A stretch of DNA of 64,000 bases from Grifola frondosa (GCA_001683735.1 LUGG01000003.1:186001-250000); one strand, 5' to 3'; counted from the stretch's first letter, positions 33,333 through 46,460 are shown. The notes: generated from the sequence alone by a model not told the origin. Numbers and translations: made by a program.

Positions 33333-35566
33333 CTATTCCACTGAATGAAGCTGTTCCTTGCGTATTATTTGAGAGAATATCTCCAATGCAGCCTCTGGCT
33401 GGAATGCAGGCTGCACGCAATCCCATGATGAGCCACAATTACCCGTATGTCAATCAACATGACGTACCACTTCATGGCCAGCTAGATATACCCGTCTGTA
33501 AATCAAACGGTCATATGGATATGTCAGTAACCACATTCAAGTGACGCACGCGAACGAAAAGTTGTCCACGTTCTGAATTGCAGCAACCGGCGATCCATGA
33601 ATCGTCATATTCGTGAACGGCGTCTTGTGAAGAGTCTCATTGCCGTACCAATCCATGGCAAGCACGGAGGCGTGACCGCCTAACCAGTTGCAACTATAGT
33701 GACACAGTCAGAGGAGCAGAGGAGAACGTCAAAAATCAGCAAGACTGACTTGATATCCGCATCTCCAGCCTTGAAGGCGCATCAGTGGGAGCTTCAATGA
33801 AGAATGTGCAGAGCCACATACCCAAATCAGTATTTTGAGACGTGAATTTGCCAATGCCGATAGTTGTGGTAGTAATGTCCGGGCGTCGTCCCCGTTTTGC
33901 TGAATTCATTGTCAACTGGATCTGAGCATTCTTCGTATTTTCCCTAGCAGAGGACGTTAACTCGCACAAAGTTGAGACTAAATGATTTACCTGGGCACCA
34001 ATCTTCGCAACTATAATCGGATTTCTGAGGAAGGAAACATAGAATTCGGGTGGGAACGGGTTGGGGGAGGATGCGTTCTGCCGAAGATCGTCAGAATCCC
34101 TGTCGCCCACGGCAGGTACGAACACATTCTCGATCTGTAATAGCACAATCATTAATTTAGCGACAGAGACTTCGTTGAAAGACACGGCGTACGCAGAAGT
34201 TATCGGCAGTTCTACAAATACGATTGCTGCTAGACGTTTCGCCTGCAGCGTAACATGCCAACTCTTGGTCCTTGCACCCGCCCACTTCATAGAACGACTC
34301 GTTCAGTGCGGCCAGGACTTCGTCACTCTGAAGCTGGCCATATCCGGGTGCAAAGGTAGCGAAATCGACGTATGCCTTATTCTGGAGGAGCGGGTCGTAC
34401 CAGCCGCTGTAGGACGCCGTGCCAATCAATAGCGATGTCAGATGGTCAGAAATTGTCTCGCACTTGTTGATCATGAGAGCGCTAACGGTGATCGTTTCGC
34501 CTTCCAGCGTTCCATCGGCTATTTTTGCATTCTGCTCATCGAAGTAGGTGACAAATGCTGGACCATAGTGGCCGCCATAGCTTTCGGTAGCAAAAATGAA
34601 CCTACGATTACAGTGGTGTGTCAGTGCAACATGGAAACGAGACAGGCATTGGTAACTGACTCTCGGCTTTGATACTTGGAAAATTCCCCGCTCTCGAATA
34701 ATATCTGAAATGCAGTCCACACCGCAGGAGACGCCGCAAAAGTACTGTTGACATCGACGGTACCAAACGAGAAGCCAGTGCCGATGGGTTGGTCGATGTA
34801 GATAACTTGGACAGATATGATTATTCAGAATCATGACGAAGTCCATCAGACATACTGTTACTGAGATTGTTCCAGCTAATCCAAACATGAGCTCTGCAGT
34901 AATTATGAGAATAGTGGCAAACTCGCACCTGAAAGGATTCAATACTGTGGTTTACCGTCTGAATTGACTTGACAGGGACCATGTTCTGGCGATATGCAAC
35001 TATTGGATACATGAAAGCCGTCATGTCGAACGCTTCCAATTGCTCACCTTGGAAAAGTCCAATCATCGACGAACATCCTGGACCACCATTGAGCCTTATA
35101 ACGCGAGGTACGTAAGATATCCAGCTGAGAGAGTAAGAAGATGATGCTGTACCACAGAGTAAACGGGGCGGTCTCGGGATCATGCCGTGACTCGAAGAAC
35201 CAGAACCACTTAAGATACTGATAGCTACTCATGTATAAGCTAAACATCGTTGCATGTCCGAAATAAAATCGATCTAGAATGGTCGCATGTGCCACAACGC
35301 ACCATCGACATATTTGCGCCCACATTGATGTATCCAGATATTTGGTTCACTCCGGGTGTCGTTTCGCATACCCCAGAGTTTCTGACCGAGCTGAGCTTCA
35401 CGCCGTCAAGGAACTTGGAAGTGAATTCAACCTGCGTAGAACTGGTCGTCAACTCCGTGCGCTCAGTGAGATGCGCAGGAGGAATCGCATTCGCCAGGAC
35501 GGCTGAAGCAAGGAACACGGAACCCAACGCGCCCGAGCCTAACCTGACCAGAGACGAGTAGAGCAT
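33333..35566 (-). CDS. Secreted serine carboxypeptidase, family S10
   Basis: An N-terminal signal peptide (residues about 1-26, ending ASAVLANA) precedes a propeptide-like segment. The S10 landmarks all occur in order: LNGGPGCSS oxyanion/substrate motif, YIDQPIGTGFSF, nucleophile Ser in ATESYGGHYGP, catalytic Asp in AGDADINCNWLGG, and catalytic His in LAGHEV in the penultimate exon. The stop is at 33333-33335. About ten short introns. One frame break lies at 34941-34942, where a T-run (AA on the plus strand) seems one base short between KPQY and NPFSWNN; restoring it gives an ordinary S10 sequence. The enzyme would remove C-terminal residues from peptides outside the cell or in the vacuole. 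Confidence 0.9.
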
Positions 35567-35952
35567 GTTGACAGCAGATGTACAAACGAGCTGGCGAGTT
35601 TATCAACGAAACGATTACGATAGAAGACGCGCTGTCCTCAGGCCTGCGGCCCGTGTCTAGTCGGAGATGCTTGCCAGAATTGGAGGCTCCGGGCTCCCGG
35701 ACGTACGATTGGTTGATACGCAGAGCAGCCATGCTATCTCCAGAATATAAATAAGATTCGAAAGCATGTGTGCGCGCTTCAGGATGCCAGAACTCCGATG
35801 TTCGACCACATGACTGAATGAATGGGCGCAGACTTGTACTGCGTATTTATCGGGATTGCAACATTTCCTTGGAGTAGAAAATCACGCTGGACTGCAATTA
35901 TGATGGATGCACGGAGCGGTCCAATAAATTTGACGATCGACGAGAAACCGCC
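35567..35952. other. Intergenic region
   Basis: Carboxypeptidase promoter on the left side and GWT1 3' flank on the right. No coding or repeat signal seen. Confidence 0.5.
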
Positions 35953-37970
35953 TCAGAACTTCCAAAGCCGTCTGTCCCTACACAACCAAGCCAAGGCACA
36001 CATCCCAAACGCATACAGAGAAAGAACGAGCATGGCTATCCAATCCGATGTGTACATCGTAGACATCGACAGGTTGATGAGCCCCGTTGCGATATTTGCC
36101 TGGCGCCACGAATGAGCATACGTGCCCAGCGGAATCCTTGCATAGAGGTGGCAGATTACTCACCAGCAAGAATAGCACTAGCCCATTACGATTAACGGCG
36201 TCGAACAACGCGGGCGCACTCTGTGCGACGTCATCACGCATTCTACCGTCGCGCCTGCTGCGGCTGATGACCACGGGGTCCGGGTGTACCTTGAGCTTCG
36301 AAGTAGGGGAGTACACAGACTTGGAAAGCGGAGAGCCGAAGAAGAACAAGTCCAGGACGAGGTAGCCAAGTAGGAAAGTCGTATTGAACGCTGCAACCCA
36401 GACGATGTACTGGATGTTTACCTGCAAAGTGCTTTAGCAAGAATAGAAGGGAAGCGGCAATTATCAATTACATACCAATCTGCGCGAGATATCCCCGCCC
36501 AGGCCGAGCACCTTCGCTATCCCCAAGAGTATCCACCATACGACTGCATACGAACACAACTCGATTGCGGTTTTGTCGTTTTCACGCTTCTGCTCGAGCG
36601 CCGCACTTCGACCGTGGTTTTTGGCCGTCGTGGCATCTCCGCTGTCAGAGTCGCTGCTGGAGTCGTGTGTATGCTTCCCTCCTTGAGCCAGCTGCTGCTG
36701 GCGTCTACGGAAATAGGAGGGCGATGGAGGCAGGACGAGCGTGCCAGTAGAGAGACCAAGTAAATGTATGGCGAGATAACCTGAATGCGGTATTCAGCCT
36801 CGGCGAACGTCAATGCCGAGGCAGACATACCTGTCAATGAGACAAGGCCCTCTTTGTTTGAACTGATAGGGCCTGTACGCGGTGCATTGAAAACAAAATT
36901 CATGAGGCCTCCCCAGGAAAGGGCAGCTTGGTGCGCTATGCCACATGAAAAATTGAACTTCAGCGCTCGAGCTCAAGGAAAGTGTCTTACACAAAGCCAC
37001 TAAGACTCCAAGAAGGGATATTGGAATTTTCAGCATGAAAGGGTGCAATAATACTTGTAGGATGGGTATTAACGCAAGAGTTATGAAAAAATTCCAGTGA
37101 GTTCCGTATTCGGTTACGTGTTCCTAGGATACCATGAAAAGCTGTAATTTGCAAGCTAATGGCCGTGCTCACGGGATATTCTGTGCCTTTTACCGAGACA
37201 GTGCGCAAAAGCCCAAGTAGTAAAACTGGTGCGCATTTGCGGATGACGGTACCGACCTTCTGAGGGAAAGGCGCAGTGAGGTAAGAGGGATCCTTGATTA
37301 ATGGAATTGCCGACACAATTCCTTGCGAGAACACGAACGATCCAACACCTAGGTCCATCTGCAAGCAGTAAATAAAGTGATCCGTGACGGCATTAATCGG
37401 CTCACCATTGACACACCAAAGCTCTCGCACTTCGCCAGCGAACGCGGAAAGACGGGGAAATCAACAGCTAAGATAGATAAGAAAGTCAAGATAAGCATAT
37501 GCGCGCGGTATGTCGTGAGGGCTGGCAGTGGGGGGTAGTAACAGTCTTCGCATCCCCGTTCTCCCGCGTGCCGTCGCGTTCTTGAGAAGATGCGCGACTT
37601 GGGCTGAGGCTGGAGGGAAGAAAAGTGCCGGTCTCTCGAGCAGGAATGAGCAGCAGCAAGCCAGTCGGAATCAGGATTAATAGTGAGAGCAGCACAGGCG
37701 CGTTGGCAAAGAGGGTCACGGAGAGAAGAAGCGGTGACACGAGAATAGCAACCTCAGTGGGGAAGTGGATGGATTTGTTAGACGGAAGTCGGGTACGAAG
37801 CGCAGAGTGGAGGGCTACAGACGACTGCATTTAGTTAGATGTTATGTAGACAGCAGTGAATGCTGTGAACTGACAAGCGCGACGAGGGATACCAAATTGA
37901 TGTGACCAATACTCGAACCCGTCATCCCAGAGACGAAAGCCTCCTTGGATGTCTTGTAATCCGTAGTCAT
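35953..37970 (-). CDS. GWT1: GPI-anchored wall transfer protein 1 (inositol acyltransferase)
   Basis: The start is at 37970 ([15 protein letters not shown]) and the stop at 35953-35955. The N-terminal [23 protein letters not shown] is the usual GWT1/PIG-W opening, followed by many transmembrane segments (e.g. [34 protein letters not shown]). The loop [17 protein letters not shown] and the C-terminal [29 protein letters not shown] are conserved in the family. GWT1 is an ER membrane enzyme that acylates the inositol of GlcN-PI during GPI-anchor synthesis. Introns are of about 50 nt; the exons I traced join without a frameshift. A Ser/His-rich insert ([13 protein letters not shown]) sits in a cytosolic loop. 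Confidence 0.9.
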
Positions 37971-38410
37971 CCTGCCACCTTGATGCGATATTCAATGATT
38001 AATCCCGGGTGGTCGTGAAACTATAGTTCTAAGTCAGTGGGTGCTTCCTCTTGAATCTAGCTGTCATGAAGAAAGCCGACCTGAGTCGCCGTTTCACGCG
38101 TTGAAGTGAGATTCGATGATATGAATTACTTTAAAAGGCTCAAGGATAGTGGTAGCTATGAAAACATCTGGCTTTGGTCAGGGCCCGGCGGGGTATTTGT
38201 GGAGGGATGTCGTTGCACTGGTTGGAAACAGGTTTGCGCCACAGCGGAGCTCAGAGTTGGGAAAGTCCGCAGCGCGCCCTTGTGACCGTGTCGGTATCAC
38301 GGTCAGCGTGGACCGCGTTGTTCAATGTCCAACCCTTATGGGGCCCGGGCCTTATCTCTGATCTTTACAATGCCGGACGCTTGTGTGAGCCGTGATCTTT
38401 CTAGCACAAT
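37971..38410. promoter_or_regulatory. Bidirectional promoter region between GWT1 and the permease
   Basis: The two genes are divergent and share 440 bases. No clear TATA box on either side; small open frames here are not credited. Confidence 0.5.
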
Positions 38411-40554
38411 ATGGACATCGAGAGTGTCTCCAGGGATTCTGCATCTCCCAAAGCTCCTACAGATCATGTCTCTGCCTCCGACAAACGTTTGCATGATCTG
38501 GGTTACAAGAGCGAGTTTCGCCGCGATATGTCGCTCTTTGGTGTCTTGGGAATATCTTTCTGCGCTATAGGGATATTGACGGGAATGAGCAGCGCGTTTC
38601 AGACAGGCCTGTTCTCTGGAGGACCTCTAGGATTATTCTGGGGTTGGAATGTAACGTGATAATCTATGTGTCTGGTTGCGTGCACATCTAACGGTTCGTT
38701 TATGCAGATATGTAGTCTGTTTATGCTCCTTATCTCCTTTTCTTTGGCCGAGATATGCAGCGCATAGTGAGTATATCTGTGGTCCCTGTAGTTGGATTTC
38801 ACGAAGCGTCGTGTCAGTCCTACAATGGGTGGTCTCTACTTTTGGGTTTGCAAGATGAAACCAGATACGCCAGTGCTAGGTTGTGAGTGGCATTAGAGAA
38901 TCCTCCGTGACTGTGGTTGGTTTTTGATCTCGTCAAACCCAGTTTGCGTAAGCTGCGATGCCAAGCTATCGATGACAGAATCGAATGAACTTCATGTATA
39001 GACTGGTTGGATTTATAGCATAGCGATGGTTTTCACCGGCACCTCCGGAAATCTCAGGTAAGTCTTATACGCTGTGCAGCAACATATTAGGTTCATGAAG
39101 ATAACCTAGCGTCGCGCTCTACCTGGCCTCACTGGCGGAAGTTGGGCGGGGCAGAACTCTCACTCGCGTAGAAATAGCCGCGATTGCGTGGGGCGTCAAC
39201 ATTGCTTCAGGAATCATCAATACTGTCGGCACAAAAGCCATCGGCGGCATGAGTTCCTTCAATCTGTGGTGGACTCTTGGTGGGACTTTCGTGCTCGTGA
39301 TTACGCTTCTCGTGAAGGCACCGGTGAAGGTAATCATACTAATAGTTACGGATCTAGCTGTTTTACTTACATATATGCTTAGAATACGGCAAATTTTGTT
39401 TTTACAGACTATGAGAAGTGAGTCGTGGATGTGTTGGCTAAGAATGCGATACTGAGTTATGATGCTAGCTTCACAGGATGGGGAAACAGAGGATTTGTTG
39501 TTCTTCTTGGATTCCTCCAGGTGAGTGGCGTCATTTACGTGATTATATAACGCTGAAATCTATTGCAGGCCGTATACACACTCGAAGGCTGCGAAACTGC
39601 TGCTCAAGTCGCTGAAGAAGCACGGCGCCCAGAGATCCTTGCGCCACTTGCCGTCGTCGGGAGCATCGTTGGCTCATGGTTAATCGGCCTAGCATACATG
39701 CTCGCGCTACTTTTCTCTGTACAAAGCATCGCGAACGTGCAGGCGACATCGTACGCTATTCCCATCGCGCAGCTCTACTACGATGCGGTGGGCAAGCGAT
39801 TGACGCTCATGTGTCTCACTGTCGTTGCCCTTGCTCAGTTCATGGCGGCTGTCACAGCATTTACCGCAAGCTCACGCCTGTTTTATGCGCTTTCGAGAGA
39901 CAACGCGTTTCCTATGAAGAGCTGGTTCATGGCCCTGAACAGGTTTCAGGCACCATACTGGGGTGTCTGGGTCTCAGTGCTGATCGGATGCATAATTTCA
40001 TGCGCATATATCGGCTCGGCCGTCGCTGTACGTGGTTTATACTCTTGTGGCCTTCCGTACTGAAAGTTCAGCACAGTTCAATGCTATTTTGTCGTCAGCG
40101 GCTATTGCTGTGATGCTGAGTTACCTACAGCCTATCCTGATCCGAGTGTTATGGCCATCCACGTAAGCGCTTTAACATGTCTTATGTTTGCTTTAAACAT
40201 GTCAATTCGATATATACAGCCTTCCCGAGCCGGGCCCATTCAACTTGGGCCGCTGGTCTTGGCCGATAAACCTTGCGAGTGCACTGGTACGTGCAGCACC
40301 TCTAACACTTCCAAGTTGGTTTGACAGATAGACTTCTGCAGTTCACAGTGTTTATCTGCGTCCTGTTCATCTTACCCATCGCCCATCCAACGAATTCGTT
40401 AAATATGAATTACGCCGTTGTAGCCATCGGTGGAGTCATTGCTATAGTCGGTCTATGCTGGATATTGTGGGGCCGGTTCCATTTCGTTGGCCCTGTGAAG
40501 ACCCTCTCGAAACATGACATTCAGGAGGACCACGTAACGTATAAGATGGGATGA
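38411..40554 (+). CDS. APC-family amino-acid/GABA permease
   Basis: The ATG at 38411 starts a hydrophilic N-terminus followed by KRLHDLGYKSEFRRDMSLFGVLGISFCAIGIL, the usual opening of UGA4/BIO5-type permeases. About twelve membrane segments follow over some ten exons, including EICSAYPTMGGLYFW, FTGWGNRGFVVLLGFLQAVYTLEGCETAAQVAEEA and FTASSRLFYALSRDNAFP, all family hallmarks. It ends in a cytosolic tail HDIQEDHVTYKMG, with the stop at 40552-40554. The substrate is probably GABA, choline or another amino compound and cannot be told from motifs. A microexon may be needed near 38880-39000. Confidence 0.85.
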
Positions 40555-41073
40555 GGATATGCTTCGGACCACAGGATCTTGTTGTGAGTCTCAACGGCTC
40601 TGAATGCTTTCATAGTGTGCTCGATGAAAAGGAAGAGCAGTGATTCTTACTGACGAACACCTATGTGATCATATCTGTTGAACATATTATCTTAGGAATG
40701 TGAACGAAGAGGATCGTGTCTGACACATCGACATCACCGTCGTGTCGCTTGAAATCTTTTGATAGAATGCTGTTCAAAACTCTTATAAGGCAGGATCGGA
40801 TTGATCGGATCTGGCTACCCCAGCTCTACCGAGATATGTATCGCGCGCACATGCCATGCGAAACGTTTCAACCTTCGGCTGAGTTGCTCGCCTTCACCTC
40901 TCTTGTTGTGCAGCTCATCCAACAACTGCATATTTGTATCGCAGCTACCAGGATGTGGCTGATCACACCCCACGCCTGAGTTGGAGGCTGCCTCTCTTCG
41001 CAAATGTATGTAAAGACACTGCAAACCTACATCGCATCTTGTTCACCCCGAGTGGATTCTCCCTAGGTTCATA
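40555..41073. other. Intergenic region
   Basis: 3' flank of the permease. An 87-residue open frame at 40716 has no recognisable feature. Confidence 0.4.
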
Positions 41074-42419
41074 ATGTTGACCGGACCTGTTCTTGCTCTT
41101 TTCTCCATCGTCGTGGCAGCGAACGCGATCGTTGTCCACGACTGGGAATTTAATGGTACATATCATCATCGGGAAATTGGAGGCTTGTATTCTCAATTCA
41201 CCTCATTTCAATTGCAGACTGTCACCTATTGCTCCTACGTTTTTACCGGTGAGTGGCAGTAGCGAATATTATGAAAATAAGTTCTCATCGTTCACAGGCT
41301 CTGAATTCACCGATGCGGTTACTCTAGCGCATGCATTCGTCATCAAAAAACAGTCCATTGGCGTCTCGTCTTTTCCAAGAGGGTTCCATGTTGATGGTAT
41401 CCTGGGTAGGTATATACGATCAGTATAGTCATGATAATGTATTAACCTGTCCTAGAATTGGACCCAAGACCTGACAAAAGGTTCATAGTTCACAATCAAC
41501 TTTAGCCTTCTGAATTTTTGTCCTCGTAAGAACGCTCTTCCCCGAGACCGAAGCCTGCATCCCCACAGCGATCGACAGCGCCTACATGCAAGGCCTCATT
41601 CCCACCCGGAGATCGGAGTCTCGTTCGAGCCCACGACTTCACCAACGCAGAACTTACCTTCGGCGCGTCGACTCACGCAAGATCACTGGATCGATTAGCT
41701 TCATGTCGTTCGGCTGTGTTAGACGCTCGTGTTCACGCTTTATTCATGCCTATCACGTCCACCGCTCCTGCGAACAGCTTCGCGGGCATCGACCAGGCCA
41801 TCACGTGCGGAGCTGTTAGGACGGTGATCATACACAGTACTGCAGGTATGACAGACACAGGCACGACTCTCCTGCTCATCGCAAGTGGTCAGTGTTCGCA
41901 ATTCAATTTCCCCTTCAGGGATTTGATATCCAGTATTCATTCAAATGCCCGGCGAGATATCAGAGCGCGACGGGGGCGGTCGCGGACAGTAACACCGGCC
42001 TGCTCACGATCACGCCGGCGCAGTTCGCGAACCTGCAGAGCCTGTTCTTCTACATCGGCGACGTGCGTAACATCGCGCTTATGCTACTGCTATCATTTAA
42101 TTAACATTCTTTACTTGGCCTATCAGGTGACTTATGAGCTCACGCCCGAACGCGCAACTCTGGCCCGTGCCGTGAGCATCGTCTCGTGCATCTTCACGGC
42201 ATGAATCTGACCCTCACTACGCCCAGCTGAACACGGCTATAAAGTGGCACGGCGGACAGCATATACCTCATCGTGGGCGACCTCGGCACAAACAGCGGCG
42301 AAGGACTCGACTTCATCGACGGCATGGCTTTCCTCTAGCGGTTCTACTACGTCTTCGACACCACAAATAGGCGTGTGGGCCTTTTCACTACCCCATTCAC
42401 TCATGCCACGACGAATTGA
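41074..42419 (+). pseudogene. Truncated polyporopepsin-like aspartic protease (copy A)
   Basis: A signal-peptide exon (MLTGPVLALFSIVVAANAIVV) resembles that of copy C. The propeptide and the first lobe with its DTGSS active site are missing. The sequence resumes at EFTDAVTLAHAF, keeps the second active site AGMTDTGTTLLLIAS, and runs to FTHATTN with a stop at 42417. A TAG at 42336-42338 stands where the other copies have GAG (FLERFYYVF). The frame is also lost around 41600-41700. With only one catalytic Asp left it cannot be an active pepsin-type enzyme. Confidence 0.8.
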
Positions 42420-43425
42420 GATGATGCATCGATGAATCCGTGAACATCTGTCTTCGGCTCTAATCCATCACCCGGGTAGCATCTGGACAATTTGCCTTAC
42501 TGCAGTGCTGGTAGCCACGGTTGAATTTTACTGTGAGCTGGTCGATGTTACTTCATTACACAATTGCTGCGTTGGACTTATCGAGGAATAGCATGGATAT
42601 ACATGTCGCGGGGTATATTGACATGCTGCATGTTTGCTCGCAGATCATGAGAGCGTGAAAACGATCCGTTCATTTCATGCGACTATTCGCCTTTATTTCT
42701 CCTATCCAACGTGTTCTTGGTGACCGTTTTCTGCTTTAAGAGATTTCTTAGGTGGATCCCGTCATGTTGCTAAGTCGTGAAGATGGGAATCTCTCACTCA
42801 AAGAAGCCCTTCTACGATGGAATCGCGGTCCGGACGCACGCATGAAATGGTATACACATCTAGCATTCTGAAACATCTATGCGGCGTATTGGACTGCAAG
42901 TTTGTGTCAGATAAGCTCATCTATGTATGTACCGACATTCTCACCTATTATCATTTGCTTATTGATGCGATGACCTCATGCACCTACAGATCGTCTCAGA
43001 CGGCGCCCCGTTGGCGCATTCACAAGGGGCAGTACAATATTGCTTCTGATAGGAGGACTCACACGCCGCCTCCAGGCTACCAGAACTTCATCCTCTTGCA
43101 TTTGCTCACGCTATCTCCTCATTTGGCTCCTGACATTTTTTTCATATTATGAATGCTCTGTGGTGTCCAGTGGGATATTTGCGATTGTTGAGAAGAGTGA
43201 GCATCTGTGCATTCATCCGTGCCGGGAACTATGTTAAGCTTGCGCACCATCTCGCAGGGCTATTCGTATACTATAGACGGACGCTGTAACATTAAGATGC
43301 TGCACCGATGTTCTATCACTATCGTGCTTCTCATCCAGAAGAGGACGATCCCCCGACATAAATGAAAGGTTGGACACGCACACAGCGCACCGCGTTCTCC
43401 CAGGCGTGCTCTCTCTCAGCCCAAT
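42420..43425. other. Intergenic region
   Basis: About 1 kb between protease copies; no coding pattern, RNA gene or repeat recognised. Confidence 0.4.
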
Positions 43426-45200
43426 ATGTTCGCCGTACTCGCGCTCGCGCTCCTTCCGTCGCCGTGACGGCGAATTCGCTCGTTATCCGCGAACCTCGTG
43501 TTACCCTACCGTTCGCGCGGCGGCTCAACTTCACCGGCACGTCGAACCTCCTCCAGATCGCCAGGCGCGCGCCAAGGCCCTCAAATTGCGAGCACAGGCC
43601 AACCTGGGAAAATTCCAGCATAGGGCAATCTTTGATGTTCCTGCTACCAATCAAGCTGTGCAGTATGTCGCCAACGTACGTTGCTTGTTTATTAGTTCCT
43701 TCTGCTTGCTCACAGCCGTCGTGACGTTGAAGGTCGGCGTTGGTACCCCACCTACCCAATGCATGTCCTCTGGTTTCTGCGCTATTCAGCCACATCCTGA
43801 AAACTTACCTAGATTCATTACTGATCGACACCGGGAGCTCTAACACGTGGGTGGGCGCCGGTCAGGCTTTTGTAGAAACAAATAGCACTGTGAACACAGG
43901 ACAGCTCGTGGTAGGTGCCTGCAAAGTGCACCAGGGTTTTGCTCTCCGCTCACCGTGTCTTCTAACTGCAGGAAGTTGTTTACGGATCCGGCTTTGTCAT
44001 CGGTGAGTATATGCAACACAAATACGAGAAGGACGACGTAACATATTTGGCAGGCGAGGAATTCACCGATACGGTCACCCTGGCCGACGGGTTCGCCATC
44101 GAAGGGCAGTCCATCGGTGCCGCAATCGAATCTGAAGGATTCGATGGTCTCGATGGCATTATAGGGCAAGCTTTATGAGTTTTCGCGAGATCACAATGAT
44201 CATCTTGTTGTAGCGTTGGTCCGCAGGACCTGACATGTGGTTCGTGATCCAACATCAGGATCAAGTTCAGCCTTCTGAATTTTCGTCTTTGTAGGAACGC
44301 TCTTCCCCGACACCGCGGCCTGCATCCCAACGGTGACCGACAACGCGTTCACGCAGGGCCTCATCCCGCTGACGAGATCGGAATCTCGTTCGAGCCCACG
44401 ACTTCACTGTCCACGACCAACGGAGAGCTGACCTTCGGCAGCGTCGACTCTAGCAAGTTCACCGGACCGCTCAACTTCGTGTCAGTCTTTATCTATCGCG
44501 TTCGATTCTGTCGGACGCTCACGTGAACGCTCTATTCAGGCCTATCACGTCCACCTCTCCTGCGAGCGAGTTCGTGGGCATCGACCAGACCATCGCCTAT
44601 GGAACTGCTGGAACAGAGATTCTGCCTAGTACAGCGGGCATCACCGACACCGGCACGACGCTTTTGCTCATCGCAAGCGGTCAGTATTTATCATCCAGCT
44701 CCTTGTTTAGACAATGTCATTGACCGCGTTCTCCAGACGCCTTGGCGCGATACGAAACTGCTACGGGCGCAGTCGCAGACGATGCAACTGGGCTGCTAAG
44801 GCTGGCGCCCGCGCAATTCGCTGATCTGCAGAGTTTGTTCTTCACTGTCGGCAACGTGAGCCCATCCCCACCTCTCGCGGTATGATGAACTCACGCGACG
44901 TTGCGTCCCAGACAACTTTGGAATTCACGCCCAACGCGCAGATCTGGCCGCGCGCTGTAAGTGTTGTCCTCCCCGATCGTCGATATGGTGCTGATTGGGT
45001 GGGTGTAGCTGAACACTGCGATCGGAGGAACGGCGGACTTCGTGTATCTCATCGTTGGCGACCTCGGCACAAATAGCGGCGAGGGATTCGACTTCGTCGA
45101 CGGCATGACCTTCCTCGAGCGGTTCTACTACGTCTTCGACAGCGCGAACAGTCAGGTCGGATTCGCCACTACGCAGTTCACGGATGCCACGACGAACTAG
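43426..45200 (+). CDS. Polyporopepsin-like aspartic protease, A1 family (copy B, frame-damaged)
   Basis: A secretory start at 43426 leads into a propeptide containing VTLPFARRLNFTGTSNLLQI. Both catalytic sites are present (LLIDTGSSNTWVGAGQ and AGITDTGTTLLLIAS). The end is FLERFYYVFDSANSQVGFATTQFTDATTN, with a stop at 45198-45200. Polyporopepsin-type enzymes are secreted acid proteases. At least three one-base shifts are needed: in the signal region (about 43450), near the propeptide (about 43560) and near 44366 before EIGISFEPTTS. Three shifts in one gene are more than the neighbours show, so a decaying paralogue is possible, but consensus errors are an alternative. Confidence 0.7.
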
Positions 45201-45660
45201 AGCTAAAGCTCTTGTGGGGTGGAGTGTGTGATTTTTCATATGTGCGAATGTATTGGAATGATGATTCTTTACCGGGTATCGCTGTGGATAGGAACAGGGC
45301 CAGCAACTCAGGGCGACTGTGTTCACTGACACGAAGAGCACGTTATGCTCTCATATATACAGATTGAGGCATCCGTGTTGTCGCTGGGAGTTATGAATTG
45401 ATGCCGATGACATCTCTCATCTGATTCGGGGACCTCAACGAATTTTAACGGAGTAAAATCATACCATAAGGTATTTCCAAAAAACAACTGTCGTCCGTGG
45501 TCCGTGCAAGGGTTCTTCAACTGCGTGCACTGCCGCCTTCGTCGGGGCAATATGAATAATAATAGCAAAGGAAATTTTAAAAGATCGAATCAAACGCCAT
45601 CATACCAGGCTCGTCTGGAGAAAAGCACGAGAAAACATATGCTCCGCCACGTTCCTTACA
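45201..45660. other. Intergenic region
   Basis: 3' flank of protease copy B and 3' flank of the tRNA gene. Nothing else seen. Confidence 0.4.
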
Positions 45661-45742
45661 AGGCGCTACCAGGGCTCGAACCTGGGTTTTGGGAACAACC
45701 GGAGATCAGAATCCCAAGTGATAACCACTACACTATAGCGCC
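45661..45742 (-). tRNA. tRNA-Gln (CTG) with a 10-nt intron
   Basis: The minus strand folds as a cloverleaf: acceptor GGCGCTA/TAGCGCC, D arm GTGT..TCAC, anticodon stem TGGGA/TCCCA, and T arm CCAGG-TTCGAGC-CCTGG. The A box (TAGTGTAGTGGTTATC) and B box (GGTTCGAGCCC) are intact. The anticodon loop holds 17 nt: TT-CTG-A, about 10 extra nt, then T, which fits a canonical intron one base after the anticodon. Shifting the stem by one would read TCT (Arg), but U33 and A37 favour CTG. The D stem has one T-T mismatch. Confidence 0.85.
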
Positions 45743-46228
45743 ATAGCTGGCAGGGCACATTAGATTTATATCACCACATGGTATAACTAAATCTGCCATA
45801 TTGGCTACAGGCTCTGTTGCATGTTCTGATGTTGGTGGAACTCGCCGGCATTGCGATGGAAGGTGAGTTCATCATTGGAGCAATTTGGGATGGGCAGGCG
45901 AGGAGCAGAAGGATCTGCGAATGCGCAAGGGCGCTTCCGTTTGGTTCTCGACGACATTCGTAGCGGTGTTGGCGGCGTTCCCTTCGTGCGCGAATCTATC
46001 TCTGTGCGGCCCACGTATGGCTGCCTAGGACGTCACCATGCCGCATCGCGCTATGCTCTCCACGCCGCAACTGAGGTGCTGGCCTTGTGGGAATTGTGAA
46101 GCGGAAGCCAGCCAGTGTTGTTGTCAGATCCTCGTTTGTTCACGACAATATCACTCACTTTGTGCTCGACGGACGGTTCCCTAGAGTCTCTGATCATCGC
46201 GGCATGAATATCTTCTGCGGCCTATGGC
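45743..46228. other. Intergenic region
   Basis: Upstream of the tRNA gene on its 5' side. Small plus-strand frames here have no supported identity. Confidence 0.35.
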
Positions 46229-46460
46229 ATGGCTCCGGTTAAATCTGGTGAGTGTTTCTCATTACATATCAAGTGCAGTTCCTGCTCGTCTTGCAATAGC
46301 CTTCGTGTGCCTCCGTCACGTCTCTTCGTTAATGCCCTGCACGATATTTGCCTTGTCGCCGTCTCCCTTCGATATCTTGCGAGACGGTCAGCACTCATGC
46401 AATCTTTGTATTTACCCGACCACACCAGGTTCAGAGCAGGCACGCTTTATTTCGTGTAAA
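46229..46460 (+). pseudogene. Relic of a DUF6533 membrane-protein gene
   Basis: The stretch 'ttgcgagacg|gtcag..cag|gcacgctttatttcgtgt' at about 46367-46459 has the same exon-intron-exon arrangement (LRDG / TLYFV) as the DUF6533 genes at 49400 and 52190. Upstream of it a degraded segment corresponds to the membrane part. The N-terminal half and the C-terminal tail are missing. Confidence 0.55.
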
